Source of the DNA: Mesorhizobium sp. 65-26
GTDB taxonomy: Bacteria; Pseudomonadota; Alphaproteobacteria; Rhizobiales; Rhizobiaceae
Reading direction: 5' to 3'
DNA: 64,000 bases
Assembly: GCA_001899205.1 (NCBI GenBank)
Contig: MKVL01000012.1
Coordinates: 124,001 to 188,000 of the forward strand
The notes below the pieces were generated by a model, which was not told where the DNA came from, made no database searches, and was given only the letters and a program-made list of their open reading frames with translations. Both the position numbers and the translations under genes were made by a program. Of the stretch, positions 37,902-45,730 are shown piece after piece. Position 1 is the first letter of the stretch. Each line of letters begins with the position of its first letter.

Positions 37902-37923
37902 GCGCCGGCTTTCTCGCCGGCGC
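37902..37923. terminator. Stem-loop between AraC and OsmC genes
   Basis: GCGCCGGC (37902-37909) pairs with GCCGGCGC (37916-37923) around TTTCTC, between two convergent genes. There is no clear T-run, so it is only a probable terminator. Confidence 0.4.
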
Positions 37924-37942
37924 TGCCCTCACCGTGCCGGCG

Positions 37943-38368
37943 TCAGGCCAGCCTGGCGTCGAGCGAGACCTTGATGGCGCCGAGCGCCTTGGAGACCGGG
38001 CATTCGGCCTTGGCCTTCTCGGCCAGTTCCTTGAACTTCGCCGCGTCGATGCCCGGCACCTTGCCGACCAGCGTGATGGCGCTGCCGGTGATGCCGGTGC
38101 CCGGAACCAACGTCACCACGGCCTTGGCGTCGAGCTCGGCGGCGGGCGTGCCGTTCTCGGCCAGGAAATGCGAGAGCTGCATGGCGTAGCAGCCGGCATG
38201 CGCCGCCGCGATCAGCTCTTCCGGGTTGGTGCCGGATTTGCCGCTTTCGTCCTGGAAGCGCATCTTGAACGAATAGGGCGAGCCCTTGAGCACGCCGCTC
38301 TGTGTATCGAGCGTGCCCTTGCCTTCCGTCAGATTGCCTTTCCAGACGGCGTTCGCGGTGCGGTCCAT
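37943..38368 (-). CDS. OsmC family peroxiredoxin
   Basis: A 141-residue OsmC-fold protein. The redox cysteines are C60 (HAGCYAMQLSHFLAENG) and C123 (AECPVSKAL), and the N-terminal GKGTLDTQSGVLKGSPYSFKM is typical of OsmC proper rather than Ohr. It reduces organic peroxides under osmotic or stationary stress. It is the second member of the fold in the window; the first is ohr at 21.8 kb. Start MDRTANAVWKG with AGGAGAC upstream on the minus strand. Confidence 0.93.
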   Translation of the reverse strand: MDRTANAVWKGNLTEGKGTLDTQSGVLKGSPYSFKMRFQDESGKSGTNPEELIAAAHAGCYAMQLSHFLAENGTPAAELDAKAVVTLVPGTGITGSAITLVGKVPGIDAAKFKELAEKAKAECPVSKALGAIKVSLDARLA

Positions 38369-38491
38369 GAGATGTCTCCTTGCGGTCGCGGTGAAAGTGT
38401 TCGTCCGACTATAGCGCGGGCCGGGGCGAAGGCTACGGGCAGCGGCCGAAAAATCACGCGGCAGCCTGCGTCCCGGAGCGCCCTCGGTCTG

Positions 38492-38977
38492 CTACGACTG
38501 CTTCGACGGGAGCATGCGCGCAAGAACGTCGTCGCGACGCAAGCCGTGCCAGGCGGCCGCCGCGACATGAACCGAAATCAGCGCGAGGGTCACGTTCCAG
38601 ATGGCCCTGTGAATTCCTGCCATCGGTCCCCAATAGTAGGAAGCGATAAACCCGGTGAGGGCCTGCGCCGCCAGTGCCGCGTAAAGCCCCCAATGGACGA
38701 AGGCGGCGGCGCGATCCTGCCAGTTCGACATGCGGGGCGCTTGCCGAAATCCGCGCGCAAGCCGCAAGGCGACCCGCAGTGCGATCAGCACTCCGATCGT
38801 CATGCCGCAATAGTTGTGAACCTTGTGCTGGAACAGGTCCGATGCCGTTGGCGGCAACAGGGGGCTGTGCGTGCGCGGGATCGCCGCCGCGGTCCACCAC
38901 TGGGCGATGATCATCAAAACGACCGCCCAATGCAGGACAATCTGGATGTTGGAATATCTGCGCATCTCTTCCTTCAT
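38492..38977 (-). CDS. Cytochrome b561
   Basis: A 161-residue four-helix membrane cytochrome b of the prokaryotic b561 type. Candidate heme ligands are H16 (IVLHWAVVLM), H51/H54 (FQHKVHNYCG), H95 (FVHWGLY) and H137/H144 (SVHVAAAAWHG). It moves electrons, probably from quinol to a periplasmic acceptor. The start MKEEMRRYSNIQIV follows GGAAGAG-type sequence. It lies between osmC and the YCII pair, with no obvious operon. Confidence 0.9.
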   Translation of the reverse strand: MKEEMRRYSNIQIVLHWAVVLMIIAQWWTAAAIPRTHSPLLPPTASDLFQHKVHNYCGMTIGVLIALRVALRLARGFRQAPRMSNWQDRAAAFVHWGLYAALAAQALTGFIASYYWGPMAGIHRAIWNVTLALISVHVAAAAWHGLRRDDVLARMLPSKQS

Positions 38978-39152
38978 CAGGCAATCATCGCATCCCGCAC
39001 GTTTGAGATTTATGAATTGTCCGATCTCCTGGATCGGGCGGGATGTTCATCGAGAACGGGCGAACGAAAAAAGTGCGCGCGAAAATGTCGGCGCGCGCCT
39101 CGGCCGGTCGTCCTGCGGGCGGCCACGGTGGTCGTGGCGCATGGAGGATGAC

Positions 39153-39353
39153 ATGAACCCGCTTGTTTCCCGCAGCCAGGGACCTGCCTGGCAGGTCGCG
39201 CCGGACACCTTCCCTTTCCGCGCATCGGGCCTTGGCCGCCTGCTGGTGGCCCTCGCCATCATTGCCGGCGCTGTCGGCCTTGTCGATCATGCCGCCGCTG
39301 GTTGGCGCTCCGACGCGCCGATCGTGGACATTGAAGCTGGAACCGGGAGATAG
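39153..39353 (+). CDS. Small membrane protein, 66 aa
   Basis: A 66-residue protein with one membrane helix (about 30-47, RLLVALAIIAGAVGLVDHAA). The ATG at 39153 is preceded by a strong TGGAGGATGAC ribosome site, and its stop is 3 bp before the YCII gene, so they form an operon. The family is not recognised. A frame shift of the upstream open frame shows no other start with such support. Confidence 0.6.
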   Translation: MNPLVSRSQGPAWQVAPDTFPFRASGLGRLLVALAIIAGAVGLVDHAAAGWRSDAPIVDIEAGTGR

Positions 39354-39356
39354 GTC

Positions 39357-39713
39357 ATGCAGTATGTTTGTCTGGTCTACGGAGAGGAGAGGCTGCTGCA
39401 CGAGCTCACCGCCGAGCAGGGCAGGAAGCTCGATGCCGATTCGCTCGCCTATGACAGGGTGCTTGAACAACAGGGAAAGCTGATTATTGCCCAGGCGCTG
39501 CAGCCGGTTCGCACATCGAAGACAGTGCGCCGCCGCAAGGGCAAGCAGCTGGTGACCGACGGGCCGTTCGCCGAAACCAAGGAGCAGCTCCTCGGCTTCG
39601 TCATGGTCGAGGCCGCTGATCTGGACGAGGCGCTGGCGATTGCCGGCGGCATTCCGCTGGCGGAGCTCGGAACCGTCGAGGTCAGGGCGGTCTACGACAT
39701 ACCGGGGTCATGA
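39357..39713 (+). CDS. YCII-related (DGPF) domain protein
   Basis: A 118-residue protein with the YCII/DGPF fold: MQYVCLVYGEERLL opening strand, the diagnostic DGPFAETKEQLLGFVMVEAA, and DLDEALAIAGGIPLAELGTVEVR. Such genes often accompany extracytoplasmic sigma factors; none is visible here. It follows the 66-aa membrane protein by 3 bp. Function unknown. Confidence 0.88.
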   Translation: MQYVCLVYGEERLLHELTAEQGRKLDADSLAYDRVLEQQGKLIIAQALQPVRTSKTVRRRKGKQLVTDGPFAETKEQLLGFVMVEAADLDEALAIAGGIPLAELGTVEVRAVYDIPGS

Positions 39714-39827
39714 GCGCCTTGCATCATACTCGCGGCGGGCTGGATCTTTCCACGTCCGCCGCAACCCTGGCGTGTTGAAGCGGTGCCTCGCTTCCCCTAT
39801 CGTTGCCGGGAATTCGGGGGATTCGAC

Positions 39828-40358
39828 ATGCCTTTCTTGATTGCAGTTCTTGGCGTGCTGGGGGCAGCCGCCTTCTGGTGGTATCGGTTGAAGATGATGA
39901 ACGAGGCGGCCCAGGAGGTCGCGGACGTCGTCGGACGCGTGCAGGGCAACATCCGCCGCAAGAAGCTGCGCAAGCAGGCGGCGCTTTCACCGCTCACCGC
40001 GATCGACGATCCGGTCGTGGCCGCCGCGACGCTGATCGCCGCGATCGTTTCCGAACAGGGGCCGATCCTGCCGCAGCGCGAGTCCGTGCTGCGCGATGTG
40101 ATCTCGCAGATCGCCGATTCCCAGAAGAAGACCGACGAGGCGGTCGTCTACGCCAAATGGGCCGTCTCGCAGGTCGACGACACCACGATAACCATCGACA
40201 AGCTGGCGCCGTTCCTGCGCGAGCGGCTGGACCCCGCGGAACGGAACGACCTGCTGGGAATGCTCAATCGCGTCGCCGAAGGCGGCGAGCAGCGTCTGAG
40301 GATCGCGGACCAGCGCATGCTCCGGCTGCGGCAGAAGCTTGGTTTTGAAGTGAACTAG
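39828..40358 (+). CDS. TerB-like domain membrane-anchored protein
   Basis: A 176-residue protein. An N-terminal membrane helix (about 1-17, PFLIAVLGVLGAAAFWWY) is followed by a charged linker and an all-helical domain (about 60-170) with DDPVVAAATLIAAIVSEQG and LDPAERNDLLGMLNRVAEG, which reads like a TerB-type fold. The ATG at 39828 gives the hydrophobic start; a GTG at 39783 is possible. The TerB assignment is by pattern only. A hairpin repeat lies downstream, before the convergent monooxygenase gene. Confidence 0.65.
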   Translation: MPFLIAVLGVLGAAAFWWYRLKMMNEAAQEVADVVGRVQGNIRRKKLRKQAALSPLTAIDDPVVAAATLIAAIVSEQGPILPQRESVLRDVISQIADSQKKTDEAVVYAKWAVSQVDDTTITIDKLAPFLRERLDPAERNDLLGMLNRVAEGGEQRLRIADQRMLRLRQKLGFEVN

Positions 40359-40513
40359 TCCAGAGCGGGGGACGCCAGCCAGAGGCGACAGTTTTTCCTC
40401 TGAACTGCAAACCTCGACCGCTTTGCCGAAAAGTAAACTGTCACCGCGCCTACGCCTGCGTCGACGATCGGTGCGAAGCGTTTCTCGTGTCGCGCCTTAC
40501 GGTCAAGGTCACG

Positions 40514-40546
40514 GCATGGATCCTCGGGTCAAGCCCGAGGATGACG
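40514..40546. repeat. Palindromic intergenic repeat (GGATCCTCGGGTCAAGCCCGAGG type)
   Basis: TCCTCGGG (40521-40528) pairs with CCCGAGGA (40534-40541) around TCAAG, inside CATGGATCCTCGGG...AGGATGACG. From memory this is a very common alphaproteobacterial intergenic palindrome. It sits between two convergent genes and may act as a terminator. Confidence 0.65.
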
Positions 40547-40568
40547 ATTCAATACCGGTCACTGCCGC

Positions 40569-41828
40569 TCAGATCGCCTCGCCCTTGAGCAGCCTTGGCG
40601 TGTCGCCGGACAGGCCCGAGGCCTGACGGATGAAGAAGTCCTTCAGGCGCGGCATGCGCTCGACGAGGCCGAGGCCGATGTCGCGCACCGTGCGCAGCGG
40701 GGCGATGTCGTTGGAGAACAGGCGGTTCAGCACATCGGTGGTGATGCCCATCTGCACCGTGTCGAAGCGCCGCCATTGCTGGTAGCGCTCGAGCACGTCG
40801 AGGGCGCCGATGTCCTGGCCGAGCCGGTCGGCTTCGACCACCACCTCGGCCAACGCCGCGACGTCCTTGAGGCCGAGATTGAGGCCCTGGCCGGCGATCG
40901 GATGGATGCCATGGGCGGCATCGCCCGCCAGCGCGACGCGCGGCGCCACGAAGGCCCGCGCCAGCGTCAGGCCGAGCGGCCAGGCCCGCGGCTTGTCGGC
41001 GACGCGGATCTCGCCGAGCTTCAGGCTGAAACGCTGCTCCAGCTCGTGTTCGAACAGGAACTCGTCGCCGGCCACCAGCTTTTCGGCATCCTCTGTGCGC
41101 TCCACCCAGACGATCGAGGAGCGGTTGGTGCCATCCTGGTCGGGCTTGAGGGGCAGCGTGGCGAACGGGCCCGCGGGGAGAAAATGCTCCTCGGCGCGGC
41201 CATTGTGCGGGCGCTCGTGCGCGACGGTGCAGACAATGCCGGACTGGCCGTATTCCCACCGTACCGTCTTGATGCCGGCCATGTCGCGCAGTCTTGAGTT
41301 CACGCCGTCGGCGGCGACCAGCAGGCGCGTGGCCAGCGCCGCGCCGTCGGCGAGATGCACGGTAAGGCTGGCGCCCCGGGTTTCGAAACCCTGCACGGCG
41401 ACGCCTTCGATGATGTCGATGCCGAGCGTTTCGGCGCGCTTGCGCAGGGCACCGTTCAGCGCCTGGTTGGCGACCATATGGGCAAACGGCTCGCCGGGCG
41501 CCACCTCGCCGTCGAATGTCAGGAAGGTCGGGCGCACCGGGTCGGCGGTGCGTGAATCGGTGACGACCATCTCGGTGATTGCCTGGGCATGCGGCGCGAT
41601 CTCGCCCCAGACGCCAAGCTGCTCCAGCATGCGGCAGGCGGCGGCGGCGATGGCCGAGGCGCGGCCATCCTTGCGCCATGCGCCGGCGGGGGCAGCGTCG
41701 ACCACGGCCACGGAAAGGCTGGGGCGCGCCGCCTTCAGCGAGACGGCGGCGGCAAGCCCGACATAGCCAGCGCCCGCCACCAGCACGTCCAGACCCTGTC
41801 TGGCTTCAGCCTTCGTCCTGCGTTCCAT
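40569..41828 (-). CDS. UbiH-family FAD-dependent hydroxylase
   Basis: A 419-residue aromatic-ring hydroxylase of the UbiH/UbiF/Coq6 group, acting probably in ubiquinone synthesis. FAD motif GAGYVG is at 19-24, the DG motif VAADGVNSRLRDMAG is near 171-185, and the second FAD motif is GDAAHGIHPIAGQGLNLGL at 302-320. These residues are complete. Which ring position it hydroxylates cannot be told from one sequence; alphaproteobacterial genomes can also use a broad-range UbiL. It is convergent with the TerB-like gene and divergent from tesB. Confidence 0.88.
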   Translation of the reverse strand: MERRTKAEARQGLDVLVAGAGYVGLAAAVSLKAARPSLSVAVVDAAPAGAWRKDGRASAIAAAACRMLEQLGVWGEIAPHAQAITEMVVTDSRTADPVRPTFLTFDGEVAPGEPFAHMVANQALNGALRKRAETLGIDIIEGVAVQGFETRGASLTVHLADGAALATRLLVAADGVNSRLRDMAGIKTVRWEYGQSGIVCTVAHERPHNGRAEEHFLPAGPFATLPLKPDQDGTNRSSIVWVERTEDAEKLVAGDEFLFEHELEQRFSLKLGEIRVADKPRAWPLGLTLARAFVAPRVALAGDAAHGIHPIAGQGLNLGLKDVAALAEVVVEADRLGQDIGALDVLERYQQWRRFDTVQMGITTDVLNRLFSNDIAPLRTVRDIGLGLVERMPRLKDFFIRQASGLSGDTPRLLKGEAI

Positions 41829-41852
41829 CTTTCCTGTCCTTTCGTGCCGGCC

Positions 41853-41927
41853 AGAGCATGATGCCGAAAAGTGTGAAGCGGTTTTCTCTGGATAAAGCGC
41901 GGAGCGCTTTCCCTGACATCATGCCCT
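41853..41927. repeat. Rhizobial intergenic palindrome (AGAGCATGATG type)
   Basis: AGAGCATGATG (41853-41863) is mirrored by CATCATGCCCT (41917-41927), 10 of 11 positions, around CCGAAAAGTGTGAAGCGG and an AAAGCGC/GCGCTTT inner stem. From memory this is a widespread Mesorhizobium intergenic repeat. It lies in the divergent gap of the hydroxylase and tesB genes. Confidence 0.6.
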
Positions 41928-42010
41928 ATCTTTTTGCCCCGGGTTTCACCCTTGACGGCCCGCCCATCCTGTCGGAAACCCGCCGATGGTAATCGCGGCG
42001 AGGTCATCAA

Positions 42011-42868
42011 ATGACGGTCATGGACGAACTTCTGCGCATTCTCGACCTCGAGCAGCTGGAACACAATCTGTATCGTGGTCGCAGCCCGCAGGTCGAATGG
42101 CAGCGCGTGTTCGGCGGCCAGACCATCGCCCAGGCGCTCATCGCGGCGCAGCGGACCGTCGAGCCGGACCGCCACGTCCATTCGCTGCACGGTTATTTCA
42201 TGCGGCCGGGCGACATCAAGGTGCCGATCGTCTACGAGGTCGACCGTATCCGCGACGGACGCTCCTTCACCACGCGCCGGGTTCTGGCGGTTCAGCACGG
42301 GCAGGCGATCTTCTCGCTCGAGGCGTCGTTCCAGCTCGACGAGAAAGGCCTTGAGCACCAGTTCGCGCTGCCGGATGGCGTTCCGCCCCCGGAAGGGCTG
42401 AAGACCCAGCGGCAGCTGCTGGAGAACGCCTTGCACGTGCCGGAAGCCGTTCGCCGCTTCTGGGCCCGGGAACGGCCATTGGAACTGAGGCCGGTCAATC
42501 TCGAACACTACGAGAGCCGCGACAAGCTGCCGCCACGGCAGAATGTTTGGATCAGGCTCGCCGGTCCGGTTCCCGACGACCGCGCGCTGCAATCGGCGCT
42601 GCTTGCCTATCTGTCCGACATGACGCTGCTCGATACCTCCACCTTCGCGCATGGCAGGGGCCTGTTCGATCCCGATATCCAGGCCGCCAGCCTCGATCAT
42701 TCGATGTGGTTCCACAGGCCGCACCCGCTCGACGACTGGCTGCTCTACACGCAGGACAGCCCGTCGAGCTCCGGGTCGCGCGGCTTCAGCCGCGGCACGC
42801 TCTACGCCCGCGACGGCACGTTGATTGCCTCGGTCGCCCAGGAAGGGCTGGTGCGGCTGCGGCGCTGA
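42011..42868 (+). CDS. tesB: Acyl-CoA thioesterase II
   Basis: A 285-residue double-hotdog thioesterase that hydrolyses medium- to long-chain acyl-CoA. The first hotdog has FRGRSPQ-like YRGRSPQVEWQRVFGGQTIA and HSLHGYFMRPGDIKVPIVYE; the second contains LAYLSDMTLLDTS and the catalytic-region SLDHSMWFHRPHPLDDWLLY, ending DGTLIASVAQEGLVRLR. Length matches E. coli TesB. The ATG at 42011 is the frame start. It is monocistronic. Confidence 0.94.
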   Translation: MTVMDELLRILDLEQLEHNLYRGRSPQVEWQRVFGGQTIAQALIAAQRTVEPDRHVHSLHGYFMRPGDIKVPIVYEVDRIRDGRSFTTRRVLAVQHGQAIFSLEASFQLDEKGLEHQFALPDGVPPPEGLKTQRQLLENALHVPEAVRRFWARERPLELRPVNLEHYESRDKLPPRQNVWIRLAGPVPDDRALQSALLAYLSDMTLLDTSTFAHGRGLFDPDIQAASLDHSMWFHRPHPLDDWLLYTQDSPSSSGSRGFSRGTLYARDGTLIASVAQEGLVRLRR

Positions 42869-43552
<684 letters not shown>

Positions 43553-43583
43553 GCGGCGAACACGTATTCCAATGGAGAGTTCA

Positions 43584-44933
43584 ATGACCATTCCTTCCAC
43601 ATTGAAGACGACGGGACGCGCGGCCCTGGGCTCGCTCGTCCTCGGTCTGCTGGGCACCGTCGCCGCGCTGGCGCAGGAGGCCGCTCCGGCCGCCGCTGCC
43701 GCCGCCCCCGCCACGCCGGCCCCGGCGCTCGACGCCGGCAACACCGCATGGATGCTCACTTCCACCGCGCTGGTGCTGATGATGACCATTCCGGGCCTGG
43801 CGCTGTTCTACGGCGGCATGGTGCGCAAGAAGAACGTGCTCGCCACCATCATGCAGAGCTTCGCCATCACCTGCCTGGTGACGGTGCTGTGGTTCATGTT
43901 CGGCTATTCGCTGGCCTTCTCGGACGGCGGCAGCCTCAACAAATTCATCGGCGGCCTGTCGAAGGCCTTCCATCACGGCATCACAGTCTCGACGCTGTGG
44001 GCGCCGGGCGTGGCGAACATTCCTGAATTCGTCTTCTCGATGTTCCAGATGACCTTCGCCATCATCACGCCCGCCCTCATCGCCGGCGCCTTCGCCGAAC
44101 GCATGAAGTTCTCGGCGCTGCTCATCTTCATGGGCCTGTGGCTGGTCTTCGTCTACGCGCCGATCGCCCACTGGGTGTGGGGCGGAGGCTTCCTCGGCAC
44201 GGCCGGCGTTCTCGACTTCGCCGGCGGCACGGTCGTCCACATCAACGCCGGTGTCGCGGGCCTCGTCTGCGCGCTCGTTCTCGGCAAGCGCGAGGGCTAC
44301 GGCACCACCAACATGGCGCCGCACAACCTCGTCTACTCGGTCATCGGCGCTTCGCTGCTGTGGGTCGGCTGGTTCGGCTTCAATGCCGGTTCGGAACTGG
44401 CGGCCGACGGCCTGGCCGGCGCCGCGATGATGAACACGCAGGTCGCCACCGCCGCGGCGGCGCTGGCCTGGATGTTCGCCGAATGGATCGTCGCCAAGAA
44501 GCCTTCGGTGCTCGGCATCATCTCCGGCGCCGTTGCCGGCCTGGTCGCGATCACGCCGGCTTCCGGCTTCGTCAACCCGACCGGCGCCTTCATCATCGGC
44601 ATCATCGCCGGCGTGGTCTGCTACATCTCGGCGGTCAAGGTGAAGCACGCTCTGGGCTATGACGACTCGCTCGATGCCTTCGGCGTGCACGGCGTCGGCG
44701 GCATCGTCGGCGCGCTGCTCACCGGCGTGCTCGCCGATCCGGCGATCAACAGCCTCGGCAAGGATGCTTCCGTCGTCACCCAGCTCTACGGCATCGCCTT
44801 CACCATCCTGTGGACCGCGATCGTCACCTTCGTGATCCTCTACATCGTCAAGGCGCTGGTCGGCCTGCGTCCGACCACCCAGGAAGAAGTCGAGGGTCTC
44901 GACATCACCCAGCACGGCGAGGTGGTTCCGTAA
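43584..44933 (+). CDS. amtB: Ammonium transporter AmtB
   Basis: A 449-residue ammonium channel. A cleaved signal peptide (about 1-30, ending AALAQ) and an Ala/Pro-rich stretch precede eleven membrane helices starting near AWMLTSTALVLMMTIPGL. The pore histidines are in YAPIAHWVWGGG and AFGVHGVGGIVG, and the family signature DFAGGTVVHINAGVAGLVCA is present. The ATG at 43584 follows GGAGAG. It forms the ammonium-uptake unit with GlnK. A terminator follows. Confidence 0.97.
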   Translation: MTIPSTLKTTGRAALGSLVLGLLGTVAALAQEAAPAAAAAAPATPAPALDAGNTAWMLTSTALVLMMTIPGLALFYGGMVRKKNVLATIMQSFAITCLVTVLWFMFGYSLAFSDGGSLNKFIGGLSKAFHHGITVSTLWAPGVANIPEFVFSMFQMTFAIITPALIAGAFAERMKFSALLIFMGLWLVFVYAPIAHWVWGGGFLGTAGVLDFAGGTVVHINAGVAGLVCALVLGKREGYGTTNMAPHNLVYSVIGASLLWVGWFGFNAGSELAADGLAGAAMMNTQVATAAAALAWMFAEWIVAKKPSVLGIISGAVAGLVAITPASGFVNPTGAFIIGIIAGVVCYISAVKVKHALGYDDSLDAFGVHGVGGIVGALLTGVLADPAINSLGKDASVVTQLYGIAFTILWTAIVTFVILYIVKALVGLRPTTQEEVEGLDITQHGEVVP

Positions 44934-44950
44934 GGGGCTCTCGCCAGAAG

Positions 44951-44980
44951 GGACCGGCGGCCCCCTTCCGCCGCCGGTCC
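44951..44980 (+). terminator. Hairpin directly after amtB
   Basis: GGACCGGCGG (44951-44960) pairs perfectly with CCGCCGGTCC (44971-44980) around a C-rich 10-nt loop, 18 bp past the amtB stop. There is no T-run; it may protect the 3' end or pause transcription ahead of the stronger terminator at 45078. Confidence 0.55.
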
Positions 44981-44993
44981 CTATCGACCTCAT

Positions 44994-45035
44994 GCAATTC
45001 CCCGCGGAAAACCGCCGCGCACTTCCGGAATTGCT
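44994..45035. repeat. Rhizobial palindromic intergenic repeat, copy 2
   Basis: GCAATTCC (44994-45001) and GGAATTGC (45027-45034) flank CGCGGAAAACCGCC. It shares the GCAATTCC...CCGGAAT core with the element at 2399-2452. It lies between the two hairpins after amtB. Confidence 0.55.
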
Positions 45036-45077
45036 TTCGTAATCCCGTCGTGACCTCCGCAAGGGGTTCACGCTTTG

Positions 45078-45110
45078 AGGCCCGGACCTGGTCCGGGCCT
45101 CCTTTTTTCC
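45078..45110 (+). terminator. Terminator of glnK-amtB
   Basis: AGGCCCGGAC (45078-45087) and GTCCGGGCCT (45091-45100) form a perfect 10-bp stem with a 3-nt loop, followed by CCTTTTTTCC. This is a strong factor-independent terminator. The rest of the 315-bp gap to 45248 holds only the ribosome site AGGGAAGGA of the next gene. Confidence 0.92.
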
Positions 45111-45248
45111 GAGGGGCGACCGGGTCGCCGTGCCCGGACGATCACGTTCACTTGATGCCGAAGTCATGAAACGCCGGCGCGGCCGATCCCGAACTGTTGT
45201 GACGATCGTCGTCTGGGCGGTCGATAAACACAGGGAAGGAACCGACCC

Positions 45249-45524
45249 ATGAATCTCAAATACATCGCGCTCGGCGCGCTCGCTCTTTCGATGGTTGGCG
45301 GCGTTGCATTTGCCGGCGCGCTCGACGAGCCGGACAATATGGCGCCGTTCTTCACCGATTCCGGCATGAAGACCATGAAGTCGCAGACCGAATTCAAGGC
45401 AGCCTGGGACGCGACGGCCAAGGACAAGCAGGATTCGATGATGAAGGAGTGCCAGGACGCGGCGATGAGCAAGCCGCACGCCGAGTTCTGCGCCAATGTG
45501 ATGGCGCTTGCCGGCCATAAGTGA
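45249..45524 (+). CDS. Small secreted protein, 91 aa
   Basis: A signal peptide (about 1-23, LKYIALGALALSMVGGVAFAG) precedes a 68-residue mature part rich in Met and Lys with two Cys (MKECQDAAM, EFCANVMAL). The text ALDEPDNMAPFFTDSGMKTM is distinctive, but no family is recognised. The ribosome site AGGGAAGGA is strong. It stands alone between amtB and ftsK. The small, helical, disulfide-bonded domain suggests a periplasmic role. Confidence 0.75.
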   Translation: MNLKYIALGALALSMVGGVAFAGALDEPDNMAPFFTDSGMKTMKSQTEFKAAWDATAKDKQDSMMKECQDAAMSKPHAEFCANVMALAGHK

Positions 45525-45637
45525 ACGGAGGGATCGGGTTCCAGCGACCCGGTCGATGTGCCGTTTCCGGCGCAATGGCGGCGGGCCCCGGGGCCTGCCG
45601 TCACTGTCTTTCAGGCAGCGCTGGTAAAAACCCATGG

Positions 45638-45654
45638 TTAATGCGGCCTTAACC
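45638..45654 (+). promoter_or_regulatory. CtrA-box-like site upstream of ftsK
   Basis: TTAATGCGGCCTTAACC matches the CtrA full-site pattern TTAA-N7-TTAAC exactly. It lies 93 bp before the ftsK ATG. CtrA controls division genes in this class; binding to this site is inferred. Confidence 0.65.
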
Positions 45655-45730
45655 ATCCAGCCTCTAGTCTGGGCGCGAATCCGCCGGTGCGTCCTGCGTC
45701 CGGCAGTCCATCACTGACGGGGATTGAGGC

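Noticed and set aside
39828-40358. TerB-like and Ohr/OsmC genes considered as a tellurite or stress island
   Set aside because: The TerB and peroxidase genes are far apart, in separate transcription units, and no other ter genes are present.
43581-45656. A 691-codon minus-strand frame over amtB and the small secreted gene
   Set aside because: Overlaps certain genes and two terminators, with charged low-information sequence and no family match.
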